From an uncultured Collinsella sp. (GTDB lineage Bacteria; Actinomycetota; Coriobacteriia; Coriobacteriales; Coriobacteriaceae), in assembly GCA_900540945.1 (NCBI GenBank), contig UQHQ01000004.1, positions 1 through 64,000 on the forward strand: a stretch of DNA of 64,000 bases, given 5' to 3'. The position numbers and the translations under genes are program-made. Shown here piece after piece: positions 35,672 to 45,077 of the stretch. Each line of letters begins with the position of its first letter. The first letter of the stretch is position 1. The notes beneath the pieces are model-generated. The model was not told the origin of the DNA. It saw nothing but the letters and a program-made list of their open reading frames with translations, and ran no database searches.

Positions 35672-36502
35672 TTAATATTGCCACATGTGGTTGACGGGCC
35701 CGGAGCCTTTGCCCATGTCAAAGCCAGCGGCGAGAGCACCCGTTAGGTAGGCCTTGCCGGCGTTGACGGCATCGGCAAGATCCATGCCCTGGGCCAGCGC
35801 GCAGGCGATGGCGGACGAAAGCGTACAGCCAGTACCGTGCGTGTTGCCGGTCTCGATGCGCTTGTGGCGGAACCACGTGGTGAGCGGATCGCCCAGATGG
35901 TTGCCCTCGTCATCGAGCGGCGCGGGCTCTGCTAGCACATCGTTGGCCTCGTTGACAAAATGCCCGCCCTTAACGAGAGACGCGCAGCCAAAGCGACGGG
36001 TGAGAAGCATGGCGGCATTTTGCTGCGTGCGCTCGGAATCGACCTCATAATCGAGCAGCGCCATGGCCTCGGGAATGTTGGGCGTGATAACGGTCGCCAG
36101 CGGGAACAGGCGGCGGATGAGTGCCTCAGCGGCATCCTCGGCAATGAGGCGAGCACCCGAGGTGGCGACCATGACGGGGTCGACGACGATATTTTGTGCG
36201 TCCCAGGCGCTCAAGCGGTCGGCGATAACCTCGATAATTTCGGCAGAGGAAACCATGCCGATCTTGACGGCGCTGGGTCGAATATCGTCAAAAACGGCAT
36301 CGATCTGCGCCGCGACAATATCCGGGGAGATGTTCTGCACGGCGGTAACGCCCAGTGTGTTTTGCGCTGTGATGGCTGTGATGGCCGTCTCGGCATACAG
36401 GCGGTGCGCCGTAATGGTCTTGATGTCGGCCTGAATGCCGGCGCCACCGCTGGAATCGGATCCTGCGATGGATAGAACGGCAGGTACCTTACTGCGATCC
36501 AT
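35672..36502 (-). CDS. thiD: Hydroxymethylpyrimidine (phosphate) kinase
   Basis: ThiD phosphorylates HMP and HMP-P for thiamine synthesis. It has 276 residues of ribokinase fold. The N-terminal SIAGSDSSGGAGIQADIKT and KIGMVSSAEII are typical, and the C-terminal anion hole/catalytic block is THGTGCTLSSAIACALAQG. A -10 TATAAT on the minus strand lies at 36549-36554. thiC is 178 bases upstream on the same strand. Thiamine synthesis thus appears here as two adjacent units. Confidence 0.94.
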   Translation of the reverse strand: MDRSKVPAVLSIAGSDSSGGAGIQADIKTITAHRLYAETAITAITAQNTLGVTAVQNISPDIVAAQIDAVFDDIRPSAVKIGMVSSAEIIEVIADRLSAWDAQNIVVDPVMVATSGARLIAEDAAEALIRRLFPLATVITPNIPEAMALLDYEVDSERTQQNAAMLLTRRFGCASLVKGGHFVNEANDVLAEPAPLDDEGNHLGDPLTTWFRHKRIETGNTHGTGCTLSSAIACALAQGMDLADAVNAGKAYLTGALAAGFDMGKGSGPVNHMWQY

Positions 36503-36559
36503 ATTCGCTCCCTTGTTCGGTCGGAATCAAATGGGTCTTTAAGCCAGCATTATAAAGAT

Positions 36560-36590
36560 GCCCGGGCCGGCTGTATTCCGAACCCGGGCG
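36560..36590 (-). terminator. Hairpin between thiC and thiD
   Basis: GCCCGGG and CCCGGGC pair around a 17-base loop, in the thiC 3' region and just upstream of the thiD -10 box. It lacks a full T-run, so its strength as a terminator is doubtful. Confidence 0.45.
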
Positions 36591-36680
36591 GGCGATGCAA
36601 TCTTTACGCAAATGTAAGCAAATGTTCACGCGTCAACAATTGTCGAACACCTTGTTACCGATTGTGGCTTCGGTGACGCG

Positions 36681-38015
36681 TTAGTCCTCAATACCGAGAT
36701 CGATCGTCGTACCCTCGAACACCTTGTTGACGGTGCGGACGGCGCACATCTTGCCGCACATGGTGCAGGTGCCCTCGGTGGCGGCGGGGGATTCCTCGTA
36801 GCGCTTCTTACCGGTGACCGGGTCGAGCGCGCACTTCCACATGGCGTCCCAGTCGAGCTTACGGCGTGCCTGGCCCATCTTGTCATCCATGTCGCGGGCG
36901 TGCGGCACCTTCTTGGCGATGTCGGCGGCGTGTGCGGCGATCTTGGTGGCCATGAGGCCATCGAGCACGTCCTGGGCGTTGGGCAGGCACAGGTGCTCGG
37001 CCGGCGTCACGTAGCACAGGAAGTCGGCACCGGAGCTGGCGGAGATGGCGCCGCCGATGGCAGCGGTGATGTGGTCGTAGCCCACGCCGATATCGGTCAC
37101 CAGCGGCCCGAGCACATAAAACGGGGCGTTGTGGCACAGGCGCTTCTGCAGTTTCATGTTGGCGGCGATCTCGTCGAGCGCCATGTGACCCGGGCCTTCG
37201 ACCATAACCTGGACGCCGGCGGCCCAAGCGCGCTTGCACAGCTTGCCCAGCTCGATCATCTCGGCGGTCTCGGTTGCGTCGTTGGAGTCGTAGAGGCAGC
37301 CCGGGCGGCAGGAGTCGCCGAGCGAGATCGTCACGTCGTATTCGTGACAGACCTCGAGCACCTCGTCGTAGAACTCGTAGAAGGGGTTCTCGTTACCGGT
37401 GACTTCCATCCAGCCAAACAGCAGCGAGCCGCCGCGACTGACGATGTTCATGAGGCGGCCGGTCTCCTTAAAGGTTTTGATGACCGACTTGTTGATGCCG
37501 CAGTGGATGGTCATAAAGTCCACGCCGTCCTCGGCATGAGCGCGCACGACCTCGAGCAGATCGTCCTTGGTGAGCTTGACCAGCGGCTTTTCCATGTAGC
37601 CGATGGCGTCATACATGGGGACGGTGCCCACCATAAGCGGCGTCTCGTCGATGAGCTGCTGGCGGAACTGGCGCGTCTTGCCCGAGTTGGAGAGGTCCAT
37701 GATGGCGTCGGCGCCAAAGTCCTCGGCGATCTTGACCTTCTTCCACTCCTCGGCGGCATCGGCCTTGTCGCCCGAGATGCCCAGGTTGACGTTGACCTTG
37801 GTGGACAGGCCCTCGCCGACACCAAAGGCGCGCATGCCCTTTTTGATATGCACGATGTTGGCGGGAATGGCGATGCGGCCGTCTGCCACGCGCTCGCGGA
37901 TGTACTCGGGGTCGCGATGCTCGCGCTCGGCAACCTCCTTCATCTGCGGCGTGATCTGCCCGGCGCGGGCGAAGTCGATTTGCGTGACGAGCTTGGGCTC
38001 GGTCTGTGTGCTCAT
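36681..38015 (-). CDS. thiC: Phosphomethylpyrimidine synthase
   Basis: ThiC is a radical-SAM enzyme that converts AIR to HMP-P. It has 444 residues, the short form without the N-terminal extension. Blocks include TIHCGINKSVIK, SRGGSLLFGWM, SLGDSCRPG, EGPGHMALDEI and the C-terminal cluster-binding CTMCGKMC. The start at 38015 follows AGGGAG. An in-frame ATG at 38039 lies inside the riboswitch aptamer and is not favoured. It is under a TPP riboswitch. Confidence 0.95.
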   Translation of the reverse strand: MSTQTEPKLVTQIDFARAGQITPQMKEVAEREHRDPEYIRERVADGRIAIPANIVHIKKGMRAFGVGEGLSTKVNVNLGISGDKADAAEEWKKVKIAEDFGADAIMDLSNSGKTRQFRQQLIDETPLMVGTVPMYDAIGYMEKPLVKLTKDDLLEVVRAHAEDGVDFMTIHCGINKSVIKTFKETGRLMNIVSRGGSLLFGWMEVTGNENPFYEFYDEVLEVCHEYDVTISLGDSCRPGCLYDSNDATETAEMIELGKLCKRAWAAGVQVMVEGPGHMALDEIAANMKLQKRLCHNAPFYVLGPLVTDIGVGYDHITAAIGGAISASSGADFLCYVTPAEHLCLPNAQDVLDGLMATKIAAHAADIAKKVPHARDMDDKMGQARRKLDWDAMWKCALDPVTGKKRYEESPAATEGTCTMCGKMCAVRTVNKVFEGTTIDLGIED

Positions 38016-38020
38016 TGGCA

Positions 38021-38116
38021 CGGCTCCCTTCGTTGGCATTACCCATATCAGGTTTGCGGGTCAGGGCGGGCGCGCCCAGTCTCAGCCTGCCGTCTTGTCC
38101 TGCAAGCTCCCCGTTT
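38021..38116 (-). promoter_or_regulatory. TPP riboswitch (THI element)
   Basis: Read on the minus strand the conserved elements appear in order: GGGGAGC, GGCTGAGA, CCCTGACCC, CCTGATATGGGTAATGCC and CGAAGGGAG. P1 can close by ACGG with CCGT. The thiC ribosome site (AGGGAG) directly precedes the 3' strand of P1, so TPP binding probably hides it. That suggests translational control. Confidence 0.93.
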
Positions 38117-38186
38117 ATGTGGTGGGCTCAAGTATAGCCTGAATGGGTACGATTGACGCGATGAGCATGCCCGTGGGGAGGCGAAC

Positions 38187-38702
38187 ATGGAAGACAAGCA
38201 TCTATATCGGGAGACGCAGTGGGATGTGTCGGCCGAGGAGGGCCGTGCCCATCATGGGCTGGTCGCAATTGGTTTTGCGATCCTTGTCGTGATGGCGATC
38301 GCCTGTTGTATCTGGACGTTTGGCGGGCGTGGGGGAGCTGCCTGGGCGTTTGAGGCGGACGATAGCCTGCCGATCATGACAGTGAAGGTCACGGGCGGCA
38401 ATACCGTTGCCGCGCCGGGCGATTATTGGTACCCGCGCGATGAGTTTGTGCAGTTGCAGTTGAGTGGTGGGTCCATTCCAGGTGAAGAAATCGAACGCGT
38501 GACGTTTGACGCGACGCTCAAAACGCTGACGGTGAAGCTCAAAGATCAAGGAGATGTGCCCACGACCATGGATATCGCCTTGACGGAATGGCGTCTGGAG
38601 CCTCCGACGGGTGTTGCGGTGTCCGAGGTCGAGCACGTCAAGATTGCCTATCAGGACGGTTCGACAAATGAAATTGCCAAAGCCGACGGCTTGGCGGAAT
38701 AG
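38187..38702 (+). CDS. Uncharacterised single-pass membrane protein
   Basis: This 171-residue protein is not recognised. A hydrophilic N-terminus of about 24 residues is followed by one membrane segment (VAIGFAILVVMAIACCIWTF), then an extracytoplasmic part of about 120 residues, rich in beta-type residues and without cysteines. GGGGAGGCG precedes the ATG. It is divergent from thiC and convergent with yaaA. Confidence 0.65.
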   Translation: MEDKHLYRETQWDVSAEEGRAHHGLVAIGFAILVVMAIACCIWTFGGRGGAAWAFEADDSLPIMTVKVTGGNTVAAPGDYWYPRDEFVQLQLSGGSIPGEEIERVTFDATLKTLTVKLKDQGDVPTTMDIALTEWRLEPPTGVAVSEVEHVKIAYQDGSTNEIAKADGLAE

Positions 38703-38745
38703 ACGCCGTGCCTAGGCAGCACATTCAAAAGTAGCGGTGGTTCTA

Positions 38746-39552
38746 CTAGGTCTGTTCGTTCAGGAAGACCAAAGTGTTTTTATTTGAAAGCTCGGGAAGG
38801 TGACGATAACCAACGTCGAACGCGGTGAGCCCGCTTACATCCTCGAGCTTGTTTTCTGCCATCCAGCGCACCATGGAGCCGCGTGCCTTTTTGCTGGCGG
38901 TCGATCGCTGGATGGGCTTGCCGTTGCGGACACCTTCGCCAAAGAGACAAGTGACGGTTGTGGCGTCGCCTGCGAGATGGGGTAGAACGGCCTTGGCGTA
39001 CTCCACGCTGGCAAGGTTGACGACCGTGGTGTTGGAGCCGGTCGGCGCAATGGCGCATGCAAGTTTGTCGCCCCAAAACGCATAGAGGTCTCGGACATCG
39101 TCGACGGAGAGCTTCGCTCCCATTTCGAGCCGATAGGGCGACACGCCGTGGAAGGGGCGCACGCATCCATAGAGTCCCGAGAGGATCCAGAGATGGCTTT
39201 GCAGCCAGTCGAGCTGTGCGGCATCCATGACCTCGGGCGCCATGCTTTGGTATTGGATGCCGTGGTAGGACATGACGGCAGGGGAGAGGTGACGGGCGAG
39301 TGCGGGATTGTCGAGATCGCCGTTTTTCAGGATGGGCCCGAACTCATGCAGGGTGTTGAGACAAGGCCCCAGCAGTTTGTCACTCACGTTCCATAGCGCC
39401 TGCAGGCCGCCGCTACCTTCATTTCGTTCGATATCTAGCAGCGCGCGGTGGAGGCGAGCCGCCTCGTGCACAAAAGGTGGAATGCCCAGGACTTCAAAAG
39501 CATCTTGGGCCGCGCGCATCTGCTTGGCGGGCGAAATGATGACCTGCAGCAT
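38746..39552 (-). CDS. yaaA: YaaA family peroxide-stress protein (DUF328)
   Basis: This 268-residue protein belongs to the YaaA family. The E. coli member lowers free iron and protects DNA during peroxide stress. The opening LQVIISPAKQM, the block LSPAVMSYHGIQYQSM, LYGCVRPFHGVSPYRLEMG and the DNA-binding-like C-terminus GYRHLPELSNKNTLVFL fit. An in-frame upstream extension to 39636 is open, but GAGGAG before 39552 and family length favour the shorter form. Confidence 0.88.
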   Translation of the reverse strand: MLQVIISPAKQMRAAQDAFEVLGIPPFVHEAARLHRALLDIERNEGSGGLQALWNVSDKLLGPCLNTLHEFGPILKNGDLDNPALARHLSPAVMSYHGIQYQSMAPEVMDAAQLDWLQSHLWILSGLYGCVRPFHGVSPYRLEMGAKLSVDDVRDLYAFWGDKLACAIAPTGSNTTVVNLASVEYAKAVLPHLAGDATTVTCLFGEGVRNGKPIQRSTASKKARGSMVRWMAENKLEDVSGLTAFDVGYRHLPELSNKNTLVFLNEQT

Positions 39553-39578
39553 GGACGCTCCTCTGCCAAAGAAGGAAG

Positions 39579-39641
39579 TTGCGGTGGAATACGTCCTGTT
39601 TGGGCTATTGAAAGACCAAATCAATCCGTATTCCACCGCAA
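39579..39641. repeat. Palindrome, GTTGCGGTGRAATA family, copy B
   Basis: The 15-bp perfect arms TTGCGGTGGAATACG (39579-39593) and its complement (39627-39641) enclose a 33-base loop, between yaaA and the M18 aminopeptidase gene. The outer arm is shared with copies A (125-193) and C (60503-60573). Confidence 0.8.
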
Positions 39642-39658
39642 GTTACGGGTGGGGTGGA

Positions 39659-41056
39659 TTAGGCGCGCTCGAGGAAGGCCTTGTAGCCGCGATAGGCCTC
39701 GTAGATATCGGCCTTGTTAGCGACCTCCCACAGGGCGTGCATGGACAGGACGGCAACGCCGGAGTCGATGACGTTCATGCCGTACTTGGCCATGATGTAG
39801 GCGATGGTGCCGCCGCCGCCCGCGTTGACGCGGCCGAGCTCGCAGGTCTGGAAGTCCACGCCGGCCTCGTCCATGATGTCGCGGACGAGGGCCACGTACT
39901 CGGCGTCGGCGTCGTTTGAACCGCCCTTGCCGCGGCTGCCCGTGTACTTGTTAAAGCACAGGCCACGACCCATAAAGGCGGCGTTCTTGGTTTCGAACTT
40001 GCCGGCATAGCCCGGGTCGAAGCCGGCAGACACGTCGGAGGAGAGCATGCGGCTGCGGGCGAGTGCGCGGCGTAGGGTCAGCGGGCTATCCTCGCCGGCG
40101 AGCGTCATGATCTCGGCGACGGTGTTCTCGAAGAAACGGCTCGTCATGCCGGTGGCACCTACGGAGCCGATCTCCTCCTTATCGACGATGAGCGTGATGC
40201 TCGTGCGCTCGACATTGGCCACATTGATCTGGGCGAGCATGGAGGGGTAGGCGCAGACGCGGTCGTCGTGGCCATAGCCCAAAATCATGGAGCGGTCGAG
40301 GCCCATGTCGCGGGCGGGGCCGGCGGGCACGACCTCGATCTCGGCGGAGAGGAAGTCCTCCTCCTCGACGTCGTACTGCTCCTTGAGGATGTCCAGGAAC
40401 ATCTGCTTGACGGGCTCCTTGGGAGCGTCCTTGTCGTCCTCATCGAACTTGACGGGGCGGCCGCCCACGATCACGTCGAGGATCTCGGCGTCGACGGCGT
40501 CCTTGGCGGGCTTGGACATCTGCTCGCTCGAGAGGTGGATCAGCAGGTCGGAGATGGTAAAGACCGGATCGTCCGCCTTGTCGCCGATGTTGATGTCGAC
40601 GGTGGTGCCGTCCTTTTTGCAGATGACGCCTACAAGTGCAAGCGGGGAGGCCACCCAGTGGTAGCTCTTGACGCCGCCGTAGTAGTGCGTGTCGAGGTAG
40701 GCCATGTCGCCGGCCTCGAAGGCGGGATTTTGCTTGAGGTCCAGGCGCGGCGAGTCCACGTGGGCGCCCAGGATGTTAAAGCCCTGCTCGAGCGGGGTGG
40801 TGCCCAGGTTGACGAGCATAAGGTCCTTGCCGTGGTTGGCGGCGTACACCTTGTCGCCTGCCTTGAGCTCGCGGCCTTCGGCGATCACGGTCTCCAGATT
40901 GACGTAGCCCGCCTCCTCGGCCATCTTGATGCCGGTCTTGACGCACAGGCGCTCGGTCTTGTTTTCGCTCAAAAACTGCTTATAGCCGCGGCAAAGCTCC
41001 TCGAGCTCCTCGACTTGCTGTGGCGTGTACTTTTTCCATGCGCAGGGACGCTCCAT
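39659..41056 (-). CDS. M18 family aminopeptidase
   Basis: This 465-residue dinuclear-zinc aminopeptidase probably releases N-terminal residues from peptides in the cytoplasm. Metal and catalytic blocks are GAHVDSPRLD (His/Asp), VDKEEIGSVGATGM (catalytic Glu pair), SSDVSAGFDPGY (Asp) and the C-terminal SMHALWEVANKAD (His). Length and blocks match the bacterial aminopeptidase 1 branch of M18. A ribosome site (AAAGGAG) precedes the start at 41056. Confidence 0.9.
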   Translation of the reverse strand: MERPCAWKKYTPQQVEELEELCRGYKQFLSENKTERLCVKTGIKMAEEAGYVNLETVIAEGRELKAGDKVYAANHGKDLMLVNLGTTPLEQGFNILGAHVDSPRLDLKQNPAFEAGDMAYLDTHYYGGVKSYHWVASPLALVGVICKKDGTTVDINIGDKADDPVFTISDLLIHLSSEQMSKPAKDAVDAEILDVIVGGRPVKFDEDDKDAPKEPVKQMFLDILKEQYDVEEEDFLSAEIEVVPAGPARDMGLDRSMILGYGHDDRVCAYPSMLAQINVANVERTSITLIVDKEEIGSVGATGMTSRFFENTVAEIMTLAGEDSPLTLRRALARSRMLSSDVSAGFDPGYAGKFETKNAAFMGRGLCFNKYTGSRGKGGSNDADAEYVALVRDIMDEAGVDFQTCELGRVNAGGGGTIAYIMAKYGMNVIDSGVAVLSMHALWEVANKADIYEAYRGYKAFLERA

Positions 41057-41222
41057 GACGCAGGCTCCTTTCGGATCGATCGTGCTGGTTGATGTACCGT
41101 GAGCCATCGTATCACGCGCGGGCTCGCGGTGGCAGGGGAGCTTGATGTGTGGTGGCCGCGGGGCAGGGAGCGTGTAAACTGGTGTGAGCAAACCGTGCCC
41201 AGCCCAAAGCGAGGTATTCAAT

Positions 41223-43973
41223 ATGTCTGACAAGCGCCGCACCTTTGCCGTTATTGACGGCAACTCGCTCATGCACCGCGCCTTCCACGCCGTGCCGCCG
41301 ACCATGAACGCGCCGGACGGTCGCCCCACCAACGCGATCTTTGGCTTTCTGAACATGTTTCTCAAGATGATCGACGCCTTTAACCCCGACGGTGTGGTCG
41401 TGGCGTTTGACAAGGGCAAGCCGCGCGTACGCATGGAGATGCTGCCGCAGTATAAGGCGCAGCGTCCGCCCATGGATCCCGATCTGCACGCGCAGTTTCC
41501 GATGGTCAAGGAGCTGCTCACGGCGCTCAACGTGCCGATTCTGCAGTCCGAGGGCTGGGAAGGCGACGATATCCTGGGAACCATGGCGCGCCTGGGTGAG
41601 GAGGCAGGCTGCGACATGCTGCTGGTGACCGGCGACCGCGACATGTATCAGCTTGTGACCGAGCACGTCAACGTGGTCTCGACCCGCAAGGGCCTGTCCG
41701 ACGTAGCGATTATGACGCCCGAGAGCGTGGATGACCTGTATCACGGCATTACGCCGGCGCTCGTGCCCGATTTTTACGGCCTGAAGGGCGATACGTCGGA
41801 CAACATTCCCGGCGTACCGGGCATCGGCCCCAAAAAGGCGAGCGCGCTCATTGCGCAGTACGGCAGCTTGGACGAGGTCATCGCGCATGCTGACGAGGTC
41901 AAGGGCAAGATGGGCGAGAACCTGCGTGCGCACATCGACGATGCGCTGCTGAGCCGCAAGGTCGCAACCATTCGCACCGATGCGCCTGTCGAGCTCGATT
42001 TTGACGAAACGTCCTTCCCGGCGTTTTCTGCCGACGAAGTGTCCGCGGCGCTGGGCACGCTCGGCATTACGGCCATGCAGAACCGTTTCTTGGCATTGAT
42101 CGGTGGCGAGGGTGGGGCTGCGGCCGCTGCAAGCACGTTTGAGATTCCCCCCGTTATGCGCGCTGCCGCCGGCGATGCCGAGGCGCTCGCTGCTGCTGCC
42201 GACGAGATCGCTCGTGCGATCGAGGCAGGCGAGTGGATTGCCGCCGTGGTGGACGATGACAAGGAGGAGGGCGCGCTTTTTGGCCTGACGCGCACGCTGT
42301 GGCTGGCGACGTCCAGGGGGCTGCTTGCGCTTGAGGAGGGCGACGGCGGTACCACTGCCGTGGTTGATGGCTTCAATTTCGCCCACGGCGTGATTGTCGG
42401 TGTGCTTGCGCGCCTGTTTATGGAGGGCCGCGTGGCGAGCCCGGATATGAAAGCGCTGCTGCATGAGCTTTCGCCCATCGATTCTTCCGAGCCCGAGCTC
42501 ATGGATCCGCTGGCAGTCGACTCCATGCGCATCTTCGACACCGTGGTCGCCGCCTACCTGTTGGATTCCGACCGCTCCGAGTTTGACGAGGCGTATCTGG
42601 CCGATACCTATCTGCAGATGGCGCTGCCTGCGGTGCGCGGTGCGGAGGGTGCTAGCGAGGATGCTCCTGCGCCCGCCGCTCGCACGGCGGCCTTGACGCT
42701 GGCACTGGTCGCACCACTGCGCGACCGCATGGCACGCGAGAACGCCGCCAACGTGTTCGATGGCATCGAGATGCCGCTCGTTCCGGTACTTGCCAAGATG
42801 GAGCGCGCGGGCATGCTCGTGGACCCCGACCGCCTGCACAGTCTGTCCGAGGGCTTGGCGACCCAGATTACCGAGGTCGAGCGCAGCATTCGCGACCTGG
42901 CGGGTGATGAGACATTTAACATCGGTAGCCCTATGCAGCTCTCGCACGTGCTGTTTGACGTTATGGGGCTTCCGACCAAGGGCCTCAAAAAGACCAAGCG
43001 CGGCTACTATTCGACCAACGCCAAGGTGCTGAGCGATCTTGCCCGTGACCACGAAATCGTGCGCCTGATCTTGGATTGGCGTGAGAAGTCCAAAATCAAG
43101 TCCACCTATCTGGACACGCTGGGACCGCTGCGCCGCGGTGACGGTCGCGTGCACACCACGTACAACCAGACCATCACGGCAACGGGTCGTCTGTCCTCGA
43201 GCGACCCGAACCTGCAGAACATCCCGACGCGCTCTGAGCTGGGCCGTACCGTCAAGACGGCGTTTTCGGCAGGCGAGGGAAGCGTCTTTTTGGCGGTGGA
43301 CTACTCGCAGATCGAGCTGCGTCTGCTGGCACATCTCTCAGGTGACGAGCACCTGGTACGCGCCTTTAACGAGGGCGAGGACTTCCATGCCGAGACGGCG
43401 GCACGCGTGTTTGGCGTGCCGGTGTCCGAGGTAACGCCCGACTTGCGCAGTCGCGCCAAGGCCGTGAACTTTGGCATTGTGTATGGTCAGCAGGCCTACG
43501 GCCTGTCGCAGTCGCTGCATATCTCGATGGCCGAGGCGCGCGACATGATCGACCGCTACTACGAGGCCTACCCGGGCGTGCGCACGTTCCTCGACAACGT
43601 GGTGGCGCGTGCCAAGCAGACGGGTTATGCCGAGACCATGTACGGCCGCCGTCGCCACATTCCGGAGCTCAAGGCCAAAAATCCGCAACTCCGCGGCTTT
43701 GGCGAGCGCACGGCCATGAACCACCCCATGCAGGGCACCGCCGCCGACATCATCAAGATCGCGATGGCCCGCGTAAGCCGCCGTCTGGAAGAAGAGGGCT
43801 TTGCCGCCCACATGATCCTGCAGGTACACGACGAACTGGACTTTGAGTGCCCGGTCGAAGAAGTCGAACGCCTGACCGCCATGGTTCAAGACGTCATGGA
43901 GCACGTAGTAGACCTACGCGTACCGTTGATCGCCGAAGCCAGTACCGGCATAACCTGGGCAGACGCGAAATAG
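41223..43973 (+). CDS. polA: DNA polymerase I
   Basis: This 916-residue repair and primer-removal polymerase has three parts. The 5'-3' exonuclease domain (about 1-300) has VIDGNSLMHRAFHA, VTGDRDMYQLV and GLKGDTSDNIPGVPGIGPKKA. The middle domain (about 320-560) lacks the Asp-x-Glu and other acidic proofreading residues. The polymerase domain has motif A VDYSQIELRLLAH, motif B RSRAKAVNFGIVYG and motif C VHDELDFE. The ATG at 41223 is preferred over 41184 by position of GAGG. A terminator follows. Confidence 0.97.
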   Translation: MSDKRRTFAVIDGNSLMHRAFHAVPPTMNAPDGRPTNAIFGFLNMFLKMIDAFNPDGVVVAFDKGKPRVRMEMLPQYKAQRPPMDPDLHAQFPMVKELLTALNVPILQSEGWEGDDILGTMARLGEEAGCDMLLVTGDRDMYQLVTEHVNVVSTRKGLSDVAIMTPESVDDLYHGITPALVPDFYGLKGDTSDNIPGVPGIGPKKASALIAQYGSLDEVIAHADEVKGKMGENLRAHIDDALLSRKVATIRTDAPVELDFDETSFPAFSADEVSAALGTLGITAMQNRFLALIGGEGGAAAAASTFEIPPVMRAAAGDAEALAAAADEIARAIEAGEWIAAVVDDDKEEGALFGLTRTLWLATSRGLLALEEGDGGTTAVVDGFNFAHGVIVGVLARLFMEGRVASPDMKALLHELSPIDSSEPELMDPLAVDSMRIFDTVVAAYLLDSDRSEFDEAYLADTYLQMALPAVRGAEGASEDAPAPAARTAALTLALVAPLRDRMARENAANVFDGIEMPLVPVLAKMERAGMLVDPDRLHSLSEGLATQITEVERSIRDLAGDETFNIGSPMQLSHVLFDVMGLPTKGLKKTKRGYYSTNAKVLSDLARDHEIVRLILDWREKSKIKSTYLDTLGPLRRGDGRVHTTYNQTITATGRLSSSDPNLQNIPTRSELGRTVKTAFSAGEGSVFLAVDYSQIELRLLAHLSGDEHLVRAFNEGEDFHAETAARVFGVPVSEVTPDLRSRAKAVNFGIVYGQQAYGLSQSLHISMAEARDMIDRYYEAYPGVRTFLDNVVARAKQTGYAETMYGRRRHIPELKAKNPQLRGFGERTAMNHPMQGTAADIIKIAMARVSRRLEEEGFAAHMILQVHDELDFECPVEEVERLTAMVQDVMEHVVDLRVPLIAEASTGITWADAK

Positions 43974-44007
43974 GAAAGCAACCACAGTTCCAAAGTAACC
44001 AAAAACA

Positions 44008-44041
44008 GAAGGACGCCCCTCATCAACAAGGAGCGTCCTTC
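44008..44041 (+). terminator. Hairpin after polA
   Basis: GAAGGACGC pairs perfectly with GCGTCCTTC around a 16-base loop. The following TTC-rich tail is short. Confidence 0.7.
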
Positions 44042-44108
44042 GTTCAATAAATTCAGCCAAAGTATCTAGGCGCCAAGACGCTATCTTGGCGGCAAGCAAG
44101 TCACCGCA

Positions 44109-44238
44109 GGACCTGGCCGGGCGAGGCGGGTAAGTTTTTCGTAGATTCCGCACGAGCCGGAAAGCACTTAATGTGCTTTCCGAGCGAGCCCAGGACCTGA
44201 CCGAGCGAAAAACTTACCCGCCTCGCCCGGCCAGGTCC
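44109..44238. repeat. 33-bp perfect palindrome with nested hairpin
   Basis: The arms at 44109-44141 and 44206-44238 are exactly complementary (outer end GGACCTGGCCGGGCGAGG). The 64-base interior contains a perfect nine-base stem, GGAAAGCAC with GTGCTTTCC (44159-44181). It also holds a near-copy of the outer arm in direct orientation (CAGGACCTGRCCGRGCGA at 44107 and 44191). It separates polA from the convergent HAD gene. Confidence 0.9.
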
Positions 44239-44249
44239 GACGAGCCACG

Positions 44250-45077
44250 TTAACGAGCCGCCAAGATGGCGTCGATGAGCGTCAGTACGCCCCCGTCGTT
44301 GTTGCTCGGAATGCGCCACTTAGCATGCGCGTTCATATGCTCCTCGGCATTGTCCACGATAAAGCTATGTCCGACACGCTCCAGCATGGGGATATCGTTG
44401 TAGGTGTCGCCCACGGCGGCGGCGTCGGCGATATCGATCCCGAGCTGCTCGCACAGGTGCGCGACGCCAGCGCCCTTGTCGACACCCAGGTTCATAAAGT
44501 CGATCCACTCACGGCCCGCATTGGTGACATAGAGTTGGTCCGAGAATGCCGGGCTGTAGTCCTCGCGAAACGCTGGCTCGGCATCGTAGGCGGGGAAGAA
44601 GATCGAAATCTTGTTGGATTCGACGTCAATGCCCTCAAAGCTATCGACGTAGTTGATCGTGTTGTAGTAGACGCTGATCTCGTCGTGGTATTGATGGTCG
44701 CGGGCAAGTACGTAGAACTCGTCAAAGCAGCACAGGACGGGGACAGCGCGCGGATCCTCCGAGGCGCGGCTCAAGACCTGCTGATACAGCGCCACATCGA
44801 TAGCGCTCTTATAGATGTAGTTGCCGCGATATATCACGCACGCACCGTTATCGGGACAAAAGGCGAGGCGGTTCTTGATGCCCTCGAACATCTCTTCGAG
44901 CTTGGGGGCGGGACGTCCGCTGGCGGGGCAGAATACGATGCCGGCTTCGGCGAGCTTGTCCAGGCGTTCGTCAAGGCCTTGCGGCAGCACGCGCTCGTCG
45001 GTCAGCAGCGTCTTGTCCATGTCGACGGCGATGAGCTTAATGTTTCCGATATTGGCGTCCGATTCGTAAGTTTGCAT
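44250..45077 (-). CDS. HAD-superfamily phosphatase, Cof type
   Basis: This 275-residue cytoplasmic sugar-phosphate/nucleotide phosphatase of the Cof (IIB) class has motif I KLIAVDMDKTLLTDE, motif II FCPASGRPAPKL, and motif III/IV GVDKGAGVAHLCEQLGI with AVGDTYNDIPMLERVGHSFIV. The C2 cap domain lies between. The substrate is unknown. It is convergent with polA and divergent from the argG leader. Confidence 0.9.
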   Translation of the reverse strand: MQTYESDANIGNIKLIAVDMDKTLLTDERVLPQGLDERLDKLAEAGIVFCPASGRPAPKLEEMFEGIKNRLAFCPDNGACVIYRGNYIYKSAIDVALYQQVLSRASEDPRAVPVLCCFDEFYVLARDHQYHDEISVYYNTINYVDSFEGIDVESNKISIFFPAYDAEPAFREDYSPAFSDQLYVTNAGREWIDFMNLGVDKGAGVAHLCEQLGIDIADAAAVGDTYNDIPMLERVGHSFIVDNAEEHMNAHAKWRIPSNNDGGVLTLIDAILAAR

